Positions 16,369-24,976 of a stretch of DNA of 64,000 nt are shown here, one piece after another. Below the pieces are notes generated by a model. It saw nothing but the letters and a program-made list of their open reading frames with translations. It was not told the origin of the DNA and searched no databases. Position numbers and translations under genes: made by a program. The DNA is taken from the NCBI GenBank assembly GCA_965279355.1, contig OZ257155.1, positions 2,604,001-2,668,000 on the forward strand, written 5' to 3'. Source of the DNA: G965279355 sp965279355 (lineage in GTDB: Bacteria; Pseudomonadota; Alphaproteobacteria; CACIAM-22H2). Position 1 is the stretch's first letter. Each line of letters begins with the position of its first letter.

Positions 16369-16578
16369 TTAGGCGCGTCTGCCGACGACGGCCAGCAATC
16401 CGCCGCCGACCACCGCCGCGATTCCGGCGATCATGTACCACATCGTATTGTCCGTATAACGCCCGGTCAGCGTATTGCTGATCTGCTCCATGGGCGCCTG
16501 CGACGCATTGTAGGCAAATCCCAGAAGGACTGCCCCGAGAACGACAGCGGCGATGCCGAGGGCGCGACTGATATCCAT
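16369..16578 (-). CDS. DUF3185-family small membrane protein
   Basis: A 69-residue protein starting MDISRALGIAAVVLGAVLLG with two hydrophobic segments (about 5-22 and 46-65) separated by ASQAPMEQISNTLTGRYTDN, the DUF3185 pattern. Such proteins sit in the inner membrane and are often in general-stress clusters. It lies between the BON lipoprotein gene and a terminator, and is probably co-transcribed with BON and the glycine-zipper gene. Function unknown. Confidence 0.85.
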   Translation of the reverse strand: MDISRALGIAAVVLGAVLLGFAYNASQAPMEQISNTLTGRYTDNTMWYMIAGIAAVVGGGLLAVVGRRA

Positions 16579-16604
16579 TTTTCTCTCCTCTGCCACAATG
16601 CCGG

Positions 16605-16919
16605 TTAGCGGACGACCAGGTTGTTCTTGACCGACTGGACACCGCGGACGTTCCGCGCCAGATCACCGGCCCTCGATACGTTCTGCGCGGAATCCACGAA
16701 GCCGCTCAGCTGGACAACGTTCTGCATCGTCTCGACGCTCACCTGGAACTTCTTGAGCGACGGATCCTGAATGATCTCGGCAATCACCTTGCTGGTGATC
16801 GTCGTATCATCGATGTATTCGCCCGCCGTCTCGCGACCCGAGATCGCATCGCAGGCACCGACGGAGCCCGCCAGCAGCAGAACGGCGATCAGGCTTTTCA
16901 GACGATATTCTTTACGCAT
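16605..16919 (-). CDS. BON-domain lipoprotein
   Basis: A 104-residue lipoprotein: signal ending in LLAGSVGAC (lipidated Cys), then a single BON domain with TTITSKVIAEIIQDPSLKKF, VSVETMQNVVQLSGFVDSAQ and ARNVRGVQSVKNNLVVR. BON domains (OsmY-type) bind phospholipid and are induced by envelope stress. It sits in a three-gene cluster with DUF3185 and a glycine-zipper lipoprotein, divergent from the DUF3309-sodB operon, which fits general stress control. Confidence 0.92.
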   Translation of the reverse strand: MRKEYRLKSLIAVLLLAGSVGACDAISGRETAGEYIDDTTITSKVIAEIIQDPSLKKFQVSVETMQNVVQLSGFVDSAQNVSRAGDLARNVRGVQSVKNNLVVR

Positions 16920-16964
16920 GGCTTGTGACTTCTTTCTTTGTGATTGTTGGATGCGGCGGGTAGA

Positions 16965-17210
16965 TCAGCGCCACACCGGCTTGCCGAGATTGACCTGATC
17001 TTTATCAGTCACGGCGCCTGCGCCGGCGCCGACAGCGCCGCCGATCACGGCGCCGGTCACCGGGTCGCCGCCTAGCAGAAGACCGCCGAGCGCGCCCACG
17101 CCGGCACCGATGCCGCCTCCCGAGATTGCACGATCCGACGTGGTATTTCCGCAAGCGTTCAGGGCGAAGAGCACAACACTACCCACCAGCAATACAGCGA
17201 TAATTTTCAT
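16965..17210 (-). CDS. Glycine-zipper lipoprotein
   Basis: An 81-residue protein with lipobox VLFALNAC (lipidated Cys) and a glycine-zipper helix: GGGIGAGVGALGGLLLGGD and GAVIGGAVGAGAGAV. Glycine-zipper (Slp/OsmB/YMGG-like) proteins insert into the outer or inner membrane. The C-terminal DKDQVNLGKPVWR is charged. It is first in the cluster with BON and DUF3185. No function has been shown for such short members. Confidence 0.88.
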   Translation of the reverse strand: MKIIAVLLVGSVVLFALNACGNTTSDRAISGGGIGAGVGALGGLLLGGDPVTGAVIGGAVGAGAGAVTDKDQVNLGKPVWR

Positions 17211-17570
17211 TTTAGGTCTCCAGCGATCAGGGCCGCTCGTTGCACACTGAAGACGGGATGCCCGCAGCGCGTCTTGCTCTCGCGCGCTTTCGGCGCGCGC
17301 GATCCGGCGCCAGCATCAGGGACATGAAGGCCGGCTGAGGATCAGCCGGTCGATGGCATGAATGGTGGCGAACAGGCAGATCGGCTCGGTGGCATTGCGG
17401 GGCTTCCGCGTGGCGACCTGGTTTCCAAGTATTTTTCTTTAAGATCTCTGCTTGCTTACAATGAAACTTGGTACCGCGGTGAGACATCTGCAATAGACGA
17501 TAAATAATATAGTTCCGAGGTTTAATAATACTCCAAATAAAGCGCTTAAATTGTTGTATTAGCTCCCCCA
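17211..17570. other. Divergent intergenic region, AT-rich on the right
   Basis: This 360-bp stretch has no supported gene. The left half is GC-rich with a CGCGCGC-TTTCG-GCGCGCG hairpin near 17285. From about 17430 to 17570 it turns strikingly AT-rich, ending with the string TCCAAATAAAGCGCTTAAAT, which recurs in similar form (TCCAAATAA...TTTAAAT) at 20573. It probably contains the promoters for the stress genes on both sides. Confidence 0.55.
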
Positions 17571-17725
17571 CGTACCCACATACTTCGGTGGAAGCGTCGG
17601 CACTGGCGATCCGGGAAGCGGCCTTAGGCCGCGGCATGGTTCGCATCGTCTTCTGGCGGCTTTCAATCAGTTTCGTTGATCGGACAAGGAGCGTTCCCCG
17701 GAACGCTTCAATGGACGAGCCGTGC
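17571..17725 (+). ncRNA. Structured leader element, copy A
   Basis: About 155 bp that aligns without a reading frame to 20647-20806. Conserved blocks are CGTACCCA, GGGAAGCGGCC, GCATCG, and the nearly invariant CTTCTGGCGGCTTTCAATCA. Three hairpins are shared: GCGGCC-TTA-GGCCGC; ATCAG-TTTCG-TTGAT; and AGCGTTCC-CC-GGAACGCT. The third differs in copy B by a compensatory pair (G-C here, A-T there). It precedes the DUF3309-sodB operon by about 80 bp, so it probably lies in the 5' untranslated region. I do not recognise a known RNA family. Confidence 0.55.
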
Positions 17726-17802
17726 CCCCCCGCGAACCGTCCGTCTGGACCAGGTCTCTTACCAATCCCGGCGCATCGCCGCACTTCCCAGGAGTTCTCA
17801 AT

Positions 17803-17961
17803 ATGAGTCTCGGCACCATCCTGATCATCATCCTTATTCTGGTCCTGATCGGCGCGCTGCCGACCTGGCCGCACAGCGCGAACTGGAGCTATCTCCCCAG
17901 CGGCAGCCTGACCGTCGTGTTGGTGATCGTCATCATTCTCCTGCTGACGGGACGGCTTTAG
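17803..17961 (+). CDS. DUF3309-family small membrane protein
   Basis: A 52-residue protein, MSLGTILIIILILVLIGALP, with the DUF3309 pattern: one hydrophobic helix, PTWPHSANWSYLPSG, and a second helix ending TGRL. AGGAG lies 9 nt upstream. It is followed 2 bp later by sodB, so the two are translationally linked. DUF3309 proteins are common in alphaproteobacterial stress operons; function unknown. Its leader is the structured element at 17571-17725. Confidence 0.88.
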   Translation: MSLGTILIIILILVLIGALPTWPHSANWSYLPSGSLTVVLVIVIILLLTGRL

Positions 17962-17963
17962 TC

Positions 17964-18599
17964 ATGGACGGCACCGCTCTCATCCCCAGCTTCGCCCTTG
18001 CCGCCCTGCCTTATGCCGAAAACGCGCTGGAGCCGGTGATCTCCGCAGCCGCCGTCTCGCTGCATTACAACAAGCATCACGCGGGCTATGTGGCGCAACT
18101 GAACGACCTTACGGAAGGCACGCACTATGCCGGCCTGCCGCTACAGGCGGTCCTGCTCAGCTCGGCCAAGGACCCGCAAGCCAGGTCCATCTTCAAAAAT
18201 GCAGCGCAGGTCTGGAATCACGACTTCTTCTGGCGCAGCATGCGCGCGGATGGCGGCGGTCCGCTGACGGGCGCGCTCAAGATCGCCGTGGATCGCGACT
18301 TCGGCGGCGAAGAGCCGTTCCGCCATGCCTTCGCCCAGGCCGCGATGGATCGCTTCGGCAGTGGCTGGGTCTGGCTCGTCGCCAAGAAGAACGGGCGGCT
18401 ACAGATCCTCACCACCGCGAACGCCGATACGCCGCGCACCTCGGAGAAGATGGTGCCGCTCCTCGCACTCGATGTGTGGGAGCACGCCTACTATCCCGAC
18501 TATCAGAACCGGCGCGCCGACTATGTCGCCGGATGGCTTGCCAAACTGGCGGATTGGCGCTTTGCGGAAGAGAACCTGAGCGCCTTGCACATCGATTGA
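17964..18599 (+). CDS. sodB: Superoxide dismutase (Fe/Mn type)
   Basis: Dismutates superoxide to oxygen and hydrogen peroxide. The 211-residue protein carries the metal ligands in SLHYNKHHAGYV (H34), QVWNHDFFW and LDVWEHAYYPDYQNRRADYV. The NHDFFW motif leans toward the Fe or cambialistic form, but the metal cannot be fixed from sequence. It has no signal peptide, so it is cytoplasmic. It lies in an operon between DUF3309 and a YddA-type ABC protein, an arrangement consistent with an oxidative-stress response. Confidence 0.96.
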   Translation: MDGTALIPSFALAALPYAENALEPVISAAAVSLHYNKHHAGYVAQLNDLTEGTHYAGLPLQAVLLSSAKDPQARSIFKNAAQVWNHDFFWRSMRADGGGPLTGALKIAVDRDFGGEEPFRHAFAQAAMDRFGSGWVWLVAKKNGRLQILTTANADTPRTSEKMVPLLALDVWEHAYYPDYQNRRADYVAGWLAKLADWRFAEENLSALHID

Positions 18600-18629
18600 T
18601 TCGAGGCGCGGACAACGGGGGCGAAGCAC

Positions 18630-20510
18630 ATGCCAGACATCAACGGGTATCCGGACGCGAGCCCCCTAGAGTCGGCCAAAGACGATCAGGCCGGGCTATT
18701 CCGCCGGTTCATGCGGCTGGCGTTTCCCTACTTCTCATCTGACGAAAAATGGGTGGCCCGGGGGCTGGCGGTGGGCGTTATCGCCCTCACCGTCCTGCAG
18801 CTCGGCATTCTCGTCAAAATCAATCTCTGGAATAAGGACTTCTTCGACGCGCTCGAACAGCGCGACTGGAATGCCTTTATCGGCGCAATGGGCGTCTTCG
18901 TCCTGCTGGCCGGCGCCAGTATGATCGTGGCGGTCTACCAGGTTTACCTGAAGCAGCTGCTTCAGCTGCGCTGGCGCCAGTGGCTGACCGTCCGGCTCAC
19001 CAGCGGATGGCTCGAGAACGGCCGCCACTATCAGCTCAATTTCACCGGCGTCGGCGTCGACAACCCGGACCAGCGCATTGCGGAGAACGTTCGCGGCGCC
19101 ACGGAAATGGCGGTCGAGTTCGCACTGGGCATTCTCAATTCCGTTCTGACGATTGCGGCCTTCTGCAGCATCCTGTGGATCCTGTCAGGCCCCCTGGAAA
19201 TCACCATCGGGGAATTCGACTTCAACATCCCGGGTTACATGGTCTGGGCCGCGCTGATTTATGCAGGCGTCGGTTCGCTCGCGACGTACTTCATCGGCCG
19301 GCCGATCGTCGCCGCGAATGTCGCGCAGAACACCGCCGAGGCCGACTACCGGTTCGCGCTGGTGCGACTGCGCGAGAACAGCGAGGGCGTGGCGCTCATC
19401 CGGGGAGAAGGCGACGAGCAGAAGGGACTTGCCGGATTCTTCGGCAAGGTCTTCGTCACGGCGACTCATCTCATGCGGACGCAGCGCCGGCTGATGTGGC
19501 TGACCAGCGCCTACGGCATGATCGGGATGGTGTTTCCGACCCTGGTGGCCAGCCCGCGCTATTTCTCCGGCGCGATCACGCTGGGCGGACTCATGCAGAT
19601 CACCGCGGCCTTCGGACAGGTCCAGGCCGGGCTCAACTGGTTCGTCGACAACTTCGCCCGTATCGCCGAGTGGCGGGCCCATGTCGAGCGGCTGCTGGAG
19701 TTCGATCTGGCGCTGAGCAGCATGACCGAGGCGACGAACGAAGCCGGCGAGGCAACGTCGATCACCCTGGTTGAAGCGGACGCCGACGCGGCCGAACAGG
19801 CGCTCGTCTTCAGCGACCTGCAGATCGCGCATGCGGACGGGAGCATCGTCATCGGCGAGACCAATACGAAAATCCTCAAAGGGGAGCGCGTCATGATCGC
19901 GGGCGATTCGGGCAGCGGAAAGAGCACGCTGTTCCGCGCGGCCGCCGGTCTCTGGCCGTGGGGGGCCGGCACCATCCTGCACCCGCCGCGCAGCGACATG
20001 ATGTTCATGCCACAGCGTTCCTACCTGCCGCTTGGGACCCTGCAAGCCGCTCTCTGCTACCCGGCACCGCAGAAAGCCTTCCCGGTGGCGGATATCAAGG
20101 CGGCGCTGGCGCGGTGCAGCCTGGATCATCTTGTCGAGAAGCTGGACGAGATCGAACGCTGGGACCGCGTTCTCAGCGTCGGCGAGCAGCAGCGCGTGGC
20201 GTTCGTGCGCCTGTTGCTGCACAAGCCGGGCTGGGTGTTCATGGACGAGGCGACGTCGGCCCTCGACGAGGACATTCAAGCGTCGATGATGGACCTCTTT
20301 CAGAAGGAGCTGGCCGGCTCCAGCCTGATCTCGATCGCGCATCGGCCGGAACTTGCGGCCTATCACGACCGGACCTTGCACCTGGTCAAGACCGAGGGAG
20401 GCACCCGTCTGGTCACCAGGCGCCGGCCGGCCGCGGGCGGAAAGACGTCGGCCCGGCGTCTGGCCAAAAAACTACTGGCGGTGATTGCGCCCCGCCCGGC
20501 CGCCGCCTAA
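18630..20510 (+). CDS. YddA/SbmA-type ABC transporter, fused permease-ATPase
   Basis: A 626-residue half transporter. The N-terminal half (about 30-370) has the SbmA/BacA-like transmembrane domain with several helices and WNKDFFDALEQRDWNAFIGA. The C-terminal half has Walker A GDSGSGKST (about 424-432), the signature SVGEQQRVAFVRLL and Walker B WVFMDEATSALDE. Relatives (YddA, ABCD-like) move peptides, fatty acyl-CoA or vitamin B12. It lacks a separate partner, so it probably homodimerises. It follows sodB by 30 bp, suggesting co-transcription. Confidence 0.92.
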   Translation: MPDINGYPDASPLESAKDDQAGLFRRFMRLAFPYFSSDEKWVARGLAVGVIALTVLQLGILVKINLWNKDFFDALEQRDWNAFIGAMGVFVLLAGASMIVAVYQVYLKQLLQLRWRQWLTVRLTSGWLENGRHYQLNFTGVGVDNPDQRIAENVRGATEMAVEFALGILNSVLTIAAFCSILWILSGPLEITIGEFDFNIPGYMVWAALIYAGVGSLATYFIGRPIVAANVAQNTAEADYRFALVRLRENSEGVALIRGEGDEQKGLAGFFGKVFVTATHLMRTQRRLMWLTSAYGMIGMVFPTLVASPRYFSGAITLGGLMQITAAFGQVQAGLNWFVDNFARIAEWRAHVERLLEFDLALSSMTEATNEAGEATSITLVEADADAAEQALVFSDLQIAHADGSIVIGETNTKILKGERVMIAGDSGSGKSTLFRAAAGLWPWGAGTILHPPRSDMMFMPQRSYLPLGTLQAALCYPAPQKAFPVADIKAALARCSLDHLVEKLDEIERWDRVLSVGEQQRVAFVRLLLHKPGWVFMDEATSALDEDIQASMMDLFQKELAGSSLISIAHRPELAAYHDRTLHLVKTEGGTRLVTRRRPAAGGKTSARRLAKKLLAVIAPRPAAA

Positions 20511-20646
20511 TAGCCTTTTATCCTTTAAAACCTAGGGTTTCTATTTAGATTTACTTGCGTCATTTAAATATCGTCCAAATAATCGTGTTTAAATCACGGC
20601 AATTTCGTAAATAAAATGCGGCGCCATCATTGATTTCGGGACCCGG

Positions 20647-20816
20647 CGTACCCAAATACATGTGTGGGAGAGCCAGGGTATTGGCGACCTGAGAAGCGGC
20701 CCCGGCCGCAACACAGTCGCATCGTTCGTCTTCTGGCGGCTTTCAATCAACATCGTTGATTGGTCAAGGAACGTTCCTCAGGACGTTCGACGGAGAACCG
20801 TGTCTGCACGGTCTCC
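20647..20816 (+). ncRNA. Structured leader element, copy B
   Basis: This aligns with copy A over about 155 bp, sharing CGTACCCA, AGAAGCGGCC, TCGCATCG and the identical core CTTCTGGCGGCTTTCAATCA. The hairpins are retained: GCGGC-CCCG-GCCGC; CAATCAA-CATCG-TTGATTG; and an AACGTTC/GGACGTT stem in which one pair is A-T rather than the G-C of copy A. An extra hairpin, GGAGAACCGTG/CACGGTCTCC, closes the element. The first gene (an OmpA-like lipoprotein) starts 31 bp later. The AT-rich stretch 20511-20646 before it holds no gene and probably the promoter. Confidence 0.55.
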
Positions 20817-20847
20817 GCGCTAGAAAACCCTGTTTAAGGCATCCAAA

Positions 20848-21741
20848 ATGAAAAAATCTCTCGCGATTACACTCCTCGGCAGTTGCGCTCTCCTTCTCGG
20901 CGCCTGCACCACCGATCTTCAGAAGTCACAGAATTCGGCACCGCTCGCGGCCAGTGAATTCAATCGCAACCTAAGCACCGGTTATCGGGCCAGCGCCGAA
21001 AACCAGTGGACTGGCCAGGTTGATTTTCAGGGCTCTGAACACTTCGCACGTAAATCGATGGCTGCCGCCCGCAACGAGACAGTCATGCCCGACAATATCG
21101 TGCACAACGATCCGGTCCGGCTTGAGCCGGAACTGATCGAGGCCCGCGCACGCTTGATCACGGCGCTTAACGGCGGCGCAACCACCCGGGTGCCAGCCTC
21201 TGCGGCGCGCGCCCAAGTCTACTTCGATTGCTGGCTGGATGAAGCCAACGATCCGAAGCTGGTTTCAAACAATGTCGACCCGTGGCTGCAAGCGAAGGTC
21301 AGAAACTGCCGCGAGGGTTACTTCACGGCCATGAACGAAGTTGACGCCCGTCCGGTCGCGGCCGCCACACCGGCCCCGGCCGCCGCAGCGACGCCTGCCC
21401 AAGCGCCCCGCCAGCAGGCTTACATCACGTTCTTCGACTTCGATCAGTCGACCGTTACACCTGAAGGCCGCAACATCCTGCGGGCCGTCAGCGACAACGT
21501 CCGCCGCGGCGGTGTCTCGGATGTCACCCTGACTGCGAATGCCGACCGTTCGGGCACCGACGACTACAACATGGCGCTCTCGAAGCGTCGCGCTGAAGCC
21601 GTCCGGGCGATCCTCATGAGCAACGGCGTGCCGTCGAGCGTCATCGTCACCGTCGCCAAGGGCGAGAGCCAGCCGCTGATCTCGACCGCGGACGGTGTCC
21701 GCGAGCCGCAGAACCGCAACGTGGCCGTCGTCATCAAGTAA
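20848..21741 (+). CDS. OmpA-family lipoprotein
   Basis: A 297-residue outer-membrane lipoprotein: MKKSLAITLLGSCALLLGAC (lipobox, Cys20), a middle region with QVYFDCWLDEAND, an alanine/proline linker (about 168-190), and a C-terminal OmpA-like domain (about 195-297) with ITFFDFDQSTVTPEG and the peptidoglycan-binding ADRSGTDDYNMALSKRRAEAV. It anchors the envelope to the cell wall. It begins the segment that ends in pgaABCD, after structured leader B. Confidence 0.93.
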   Translation: MKKSLAITLLGSCALLLGACTTDLQKSQNSAPLAASEFNRNLSTGYRASAENQWTGQVDFQGSEHFARKSMAAARNETVMPDNIVHNDPVRLEPELIEARARLITALNGGATTRVPASAARAQVYFDCWLDEANDPKLVSNNVDPWLQAKVRNCREGYFTAMNEVDARPVAAATPAPAAAATPAQAPRQQAYITFFDFDQSTVTPEGRNILRAVSDNVRRGGVSDVTLTANADRSGTDDYNMALSKRRAEAVRAILMSNGVPSSVIVTVAKGESQPLISTADGVREPQNRNVAVVIK

Positions 21742-21827
21742 CAACGGCACTGATGGTTCGGGTGCGCTGGAGACAGCGCACCCGAATTCTGCAAAGCCGC
21801 TCAGCACCCTCGATAAGACACCCCGAC

Positions 21828-22397
21828 ATGAACAATCTTCTTAAGACCGCGCTGCTCAGCAGCTGCCTCATCGTTGTTGCGACCGCAGGCAGCGTCCAGG
21901 CACAAACCACCATCAATAACCCAATGGTGGCTGAACGCGCCACGCGCGAACCGATGAGCTTAGCCAGGCCCGCAGATATCTGGATCGAGCGATCCACGCA
22001 ACGCACCGTCCGCCCTGCGATGTCCAGCCAGAGCGTTGTCTCGCCTGTGATGACCAACGTGTCGACCACGGGTTGGGCGCCGTATCGCTCCGTCACCTTC
22101 GAATATGCACAAACGGATCTTTCGCCTGCCGCGTTGAGGCAGATCGAAGAGGTCGCCGTCCATTTGAAAAACAATCCATCGCTTCAGCTTGGAATCGACG
22201 GGTACCGCGACCAGAGCTATCAAAACCTGGGCAGCCATCGTCTGGGCGCCGTTCGCCAGGCGCTCGCCGCCGCCGGTGTTATCCCGGCCAGGATAGAGAT
22301 CGGTGCATTCGGCGAGAACCAGCTCAGTCGCGACCGCGTCGAGCTGCTGCTGAGTACCAGCAACAGTCCGACACGCCAGTCTCGCAGCGCACCCTAG
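21828..22397 (+). CDS. OmpA-like periplasmic protein (short form)
   Basis: A 189-residue protein with a signal peptide (MNNLLKTALLSSCLIVVATA ... VQAQ) and a shortened OmpA-like domain near the C-terminus: VTFEYAQTDLSPAALRQIEE, LQLGIDGYRDQSYQNLGSHR and ALAAAGVIPARIEIGAFGE. The usual NRRVEV pattern is replaced by SRDRVELLL, so peptidoglycan binding may be weak. It sits 86 bp after the OmpA lipoprotein and 27 bp before pgaA. It may help localise the poly-N-acetylglucosamine export machinery; that is inference from position. Confidence 0.75.
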   Translation: MNNLLKTALLSSCLIVVATAGSVQAQTTINNPMVAERATREPMSLARPADIWIERSTQRTVRPAMSSQSVVSPVMTNVSTTGWAPYRSVTFEYAQTDLSPAALRQIEEVAVHLKNNPSLQLGIDGYRDQSYQNLGSHRLGAVRQALAAAGVIPARIEIGAFGENQLSRDRVELLLSTSNSPTRQSRSAP

Positions 22398-22424
22398 TTT
22401 TGACGCCGGGTCTGCTGGCTTCTC

Positions 22425-24974
22425 ATGCTTCCCCCGACAAACAAAGCAGAACTCCGAAAACGCCCACGACCCACCTTGCTCATCGGCGTCGCACTGATGA
22501 GCTATGCGGTGGCCAGTCCGTCAATCCTGGTTGCCGAGGAACCGGCCAATAGAACCGCTGGCATCGCCTCGCCCCAGTCACGGGCAAGCGAGAAGGAGGA
22601 TGCTGTACTCCTGGCGCGCCGCGGCGATACCGCAAGGGCATTGCAGATTCTCGAGCGCCTGCGACACGACCATCCGGATGATGTCGATATCGCCCGTGAT
22701 CTCATCGTTGTTTCCGCCTGGGCGGGGCGTGATGCTGACGCGGTCCGGCTTTTTTCGGCACTCCCTCGCGGTCCCCATCCTGATTACGTGCTTGAGGCGG
22801 TCGCCCTCTCTTATCGTCATCTGAACCAGCCCGCTGACGCTCTTCTCCTCTATCGTGAAGGGAGCCGCCAATCGCCGGGAAACCCTAGTTTTGTCGCCGG
22901 CGAGATTCGCAGCCTTGTCGATCTGGATCAGGTCGCCCGCGCCATCGAAATCGCCGATGGTGACCTGCAGGCACGCGGCGATCGACCGGGTGTCCTGCTC
23001 GCCGCGGGTTATGCCGCATCGGCGCAAAAGAAGCCGATCGACGCGCTGCGATACATCGATCGCGCCCTGAAGATCGAGCCGGTCAATCGGGAGGCGCAAC
23101 ACGACCGCATCCTGGCCATCAACGATATGGGCGCACCCCAGGTCGCGCGCGCACTGGCTGATAATAATCCGGGCATCCTGAGCCCCGCAGAGCTGCGCCG
23201 GATTGACGGTGACTGGGCGGCGGCCCTGGTGCGGTGGGGCATCTTCGAGCCGCAAAATGAAAAGGCGCGATTCGTCGCCACCGATCGGGCGATTGCGGTG
23301 CTCGATGGGCTGATTGCCGGCTGGTCCGTGGATGGGGACGCGGAAGACAGCGTCCGGCGGGCGCGCTTCGACCGGATGGTGGCGCTCCGCGATCGCGTGC
23401 GGATGGCCGACGCCGTGGCCGAGTACAGGGATTTGGTGAGTCAAGACACGCCCATTCCGGTGCATGCCTTGATCGCCGCGGCGGACGCTGCGCTGTACCT
23501 GCGAAACCCTGAGATGGCCCGCGATCTTTATCTCCAGGCGCTCGATGTCGAGCCGCGCAACGCTGAGACGCGACTGGGGCTGTTCTATGCCTATGTCGAG
23601 CTCAACGATTTCGCAGCCGCTTATCGCCAGGTCGATGCCGCCACTGCCGACCAGCCGACATGGCTCTTCCTCAAGGGCCAGAACGATCCGGTAGAGAATC
23701 CAGATCGCTCTGCGGCGGAACTCGCTGCAGCCCATGCCCGCTTTTATAGCGGTGAGATGGAGGACGCTCATCGTCGCATCGCGGCAATCGTCGAGGCTGC
23801 GCCGCACAACACCCGTCATCGCACGGCGCATGCAAATGTCTATTCCGCACGCGGGTGGCCGCGCCGGGCCGCCGAGGAATACGAGATCAGCCGTGCACTC
23901 GAGCCGGAAAATGTTGCAACGGAAGTCGGACAGGCCCGCAATAGCCTTCAGCGCCGCGACTATCGCGCGGTCGAATCCGCCCTGGCAGACCTCATGCGAC
24001 GCTTCCCGGAAAACCTTGAGGTGCAGCGCCTCGACCGTCTCTGGAAGGTCCACAACATGGCGGAGCTTCGCGTGGACGCCGAGCAGAGCATCGGCGCGGC
24101 AACCAACACCCAGGGTGGAAACGGTCTCACCGTCGGCGCGCAGCTTTATTCACAACCCGTCGCCTATAACTGGCGACTCTTTGGTGCGGAGTCCGTAGCC
24201 CATACGCAACTGCCCGAGGGCGAAGGCGCAATGACATTGCGGCGTTCGGCCGCCGGTGTCGAATATCGCGGCCGCGACCTGGTTACGAGCCTTGAAGGCA
24301 CGCTGAATGCGTTCGGCCCGGATACGAGCACGACATTGGGAAGCGACATCGACAGCGGACGTGGTGGCGCGCGAGCGCTCGCGACCTGGTCGATCAGCGA
24401 TTATTGGCAGGTGAGCGGCGGTGCCGCGCTGTTTGCGCATGATACGCCGCTGCGGGCCCTGCGCCAGGGCATCACATCCAACACAGCCTCGACAGCCCTT
24501 ATCTATCGCGAGAGCGAGTCACGCGAGTTTCTACTCGCAGGAGAGATAAGAGATTTTTCCGATGGAAATGTGCGAACAGGCCTTGGCGGTCGATACACGG
24601 AACGCTGGGTAACTCGACCTCATCTTACAATCGACGGCATTCTCGGGTTGGCGTCGTCCCACAACAGCGCCGACGCCAACCGGCCCTATTACAATCCGCG
24701 TCAAGACGCTCTTGCAAGCTACGGCGTCTCGATCAACCACGAGCTCTACCGCCGCTATGAACTGGTTTACGACCATCATCTGGTCGTGACGCCGGGTGTC
24801 TATTGGGAACAGGGATTTGGCAGCAGCGGCACCGCCAACGTCCTCTACGAACACCGGATCCGAAGTGACGATGTCCTGGAAGCCGGGCTGGGCGTCACCT
24901 TCGGCCGGCGGACCTACGACGGGAATTACGAAAGCACGGTGGCAGTGCTGTTCAACGCGCGGCTACGGTTTTGA
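22425..24974 (+). CDS. pgaA: Poly-beta-1,6-N-acetylglucosamine export porin PgaA
   Basis: The outer-membrane porin with periplasmic TPR repeats that exports partly deacetylated poly-N-acetylglucosamine (PNAG). The 849-residue protein has a signal-like start, tetratricopeptide repeats across about 55-520 (AVLLARRGDTARALQIL; AEEYEISRALEPENVATEVG), and a C-terminal beta-barrel ending in aromatic LFNARLRF. It is slightly longer than the roughly 800 residues of E. coli PgaA. It is the first of four adjacent or overlapping pga genes. Confidence 0.93.
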   Translation: MLPPTNKAELRKRPRPTLLIGVALMSYAVASPSILVAEEPANRTAGIASPQSRASEKEDAVLLARRGDTARALQILERLRHDHPDDVDIARDLIVVSAWAGRDADAVRLFSALPRGPHPDYVLEAVALSYRHLNQPADALLLYREGSRQSPGNPSFVAGEIRSLVDLDQVARAIEIADGDLQARGDRPGVLLAAGYAASAQKKPIDALRYIDRALKIEPVNREAQHDRILAINDMGAPQVARALADNNPGILSPAELRRIDGDWAAALVRWGIFEPQNEKARFVATDRAIAVLDGLIAGWSVDGDAEDSVRRARFDRMVALRDRVRMADAVAEYRDLVSQDTPIPVHALIAAADAALYLRNPEMARDLYLQALDVEPRNAETRLGLFYAYVELNDFAAAYRQVDAATADQPTWLFLKGQNDPVENPDRSAAELAAAHARFYSGEMEDAHRRIAAIVEAAPHNTRHRTAHANVYSARGWPRRAAEEYEISRALEPENVATEVGQARNSLQRRDYRAVESALADLMRRFPENLEVQRLDRLWKVHNMAELRVDAEQSIGAATNTQGGNGLTVGAQLYSQPVAYNWRLFGAESVAHTQLPEGEGAMTLRRSAAGVEYRGRDLVTSLEGTLNAFGPDTSTTLGSDIDSGRGGARALATWSISDYWQVSGGAALFAHDTPLRALRQGITSNTASTALIYRESESREFLLAGEIRDFSDGNVRTGLGGRYTERWVTRPHLTIDGILGLASSHNSADANRPYYNPRQDALASYGVSINHELYRRYELVYDHHLVVTPGVYWEQGFGSSGTANVLYEHRIRSDDVLEAGLGVTFGRRTYDGNYESTVAVLFNARLRF

Positions 24975-24976
24975 AA

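Noticed and set aside
17211..17802. Plus or minus frames of 70-215 codons in the stress intergenic region
   Set aside because: They cross AT-rich promoter-like sequence and the structured leader; composition and lack of Shine-Dalgarno argue against coding.
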